Below, piece by piece: positions 5,186 to 5,354 of a stretch of 5,354 nucleotides of DNA. A program made the position numbers and the translations under genes. Every line of letters starts with the position of its first letter. Within the stretch, counting starts at the first letter, position 1. The stretch covers positions 1-5,354 of the forward strand of contig DQGF01000360.1 of assembly GCA_003525045.1 (NCBI GenBank), given 5' to 3'. This DNA comes from Pseudomonas sp. GTDB lineage: Bacteria; Pseudomonadota; Gammaproteobacteria; Pseudomonadales; Pseudomonadaceae. The notes beneath the pieces are model-generated. The model was given only the letters and a program-made list of their open reading frames with translations, was not told the DNA's origin and ran no database searches.

Positions 5186-5354
5186 TCAGATGGGGGTCAG
5201 GTAACCTTCCTGCAGGTGCAGGACGCGATCCATCTGGCGAGCCAGGTTCATGTCATGGGTCACCACCAGGAACGCGGTGCGCATCGAGACGCTGAGTTCC
5301 AGCATCAAATCCTGAATACCCTGGGCCGTGTGCGAGTCGAGGTTGCCGGTCGGC
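5186..5354 (-). CDS. lolD: LolD, lipoprotein-releasing ABC transporter ATP-binding protein (C-terminal part)
   Basis: The minus strand reads an open frame of 55 residues to a TGA at 5188-5186; its 5' part lies beyond the right edge. The fragment starts [11 protein letters not shown], the D-loop just after Walker B (the preceding glutamate is off the window), and contains the H-loop [11 protein letters not shown] with the switch histidine. It ends [10 protein letters not shown]. The position one gene upstream of a LolC/LolE permease identifies it as LolD rather than another ABC ATPase such as MacB-type. It powers lipoprotein release from the inner membrane as a dimer with the two permease subunits. 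Confidence 0.92.
   Translation of the reverse strand, partial: PTGNLDSHTAQGIQDLMLELSVSMRTAFLVVTHDMNLARQMDRVLHLQEGYLTPI

Overview
The window looks like chromosome from a Pseudomonas of the fluorescens/putida group. This rests on the G+C-rich, mostly G/C-ending codon use, on several copies of the Pseudomonas-type REP sequence (core CTGTAGGAGCGAGG...GCGAAGG), and on gene content and order. No mobile gene, phage gene, CRISPR array or RNA gene is visible.

Layout, left to right. A REP copy (5-38) lies just past the stop codon of queF (44-874, minus strand), the gene for preQ0 reductase of queuosine biosynthesis. Upstream of queF on the same strand is a 173-bp gap holding a second, divergent REP and a possible queF promoter. 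Then comes a secreted, Met/His-rich azurin-like cupredoxin gene (1048-1569, minus). A 155-bp divergent control region (1570-1724) carries an inverted repeat resembling a CopR/CusR-type copper box. It faces a plus-strand two-component operon: an OmpR-class response regulator (1725-2405) and a membrane histidine kinase (2405-3754) whose start overlaps the regulator stop by one base. A perfect 29-bp inverted repeat, a REPIN (3767-3865), separates the kinase from the convergent LolC/LolE-family permease gene (3878-5122, minus). A strong intrinsic terminator (5137-5176) separates that gene from the 3' end of lolD (5186-5354, minus), which runs off the window.

The central four genes match the copper-inducible cin locus described in Pseudomonas putida KT2440: cinR-cinS (copper-sensing two-component system), cinA (Met-rich azurin-like protein) and cinQ (a preQ0 reductase, i.e. 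QueF). The implied circuit is that periplasmic copper is sensed by CinS, CinR~P activates the divergent cinA promoter and probably its own, and a tRNA-modification enzyme is placed downstream of the copper cupredoxin. In this copy the cinA-to-queF junction has a REP and a candidate private promoter, so queF may be only partly tied to copper.

The right end is part of the lipoprotein-export (LolCDE) operon, a housekeeping envelope system. Its points of interest are an intrinsic terminator between lolD and the downstream permease gene, the lack of a Shine-Dalgarno for that permease, and a permease sequence mixing LolC-like and LolE-like traits.
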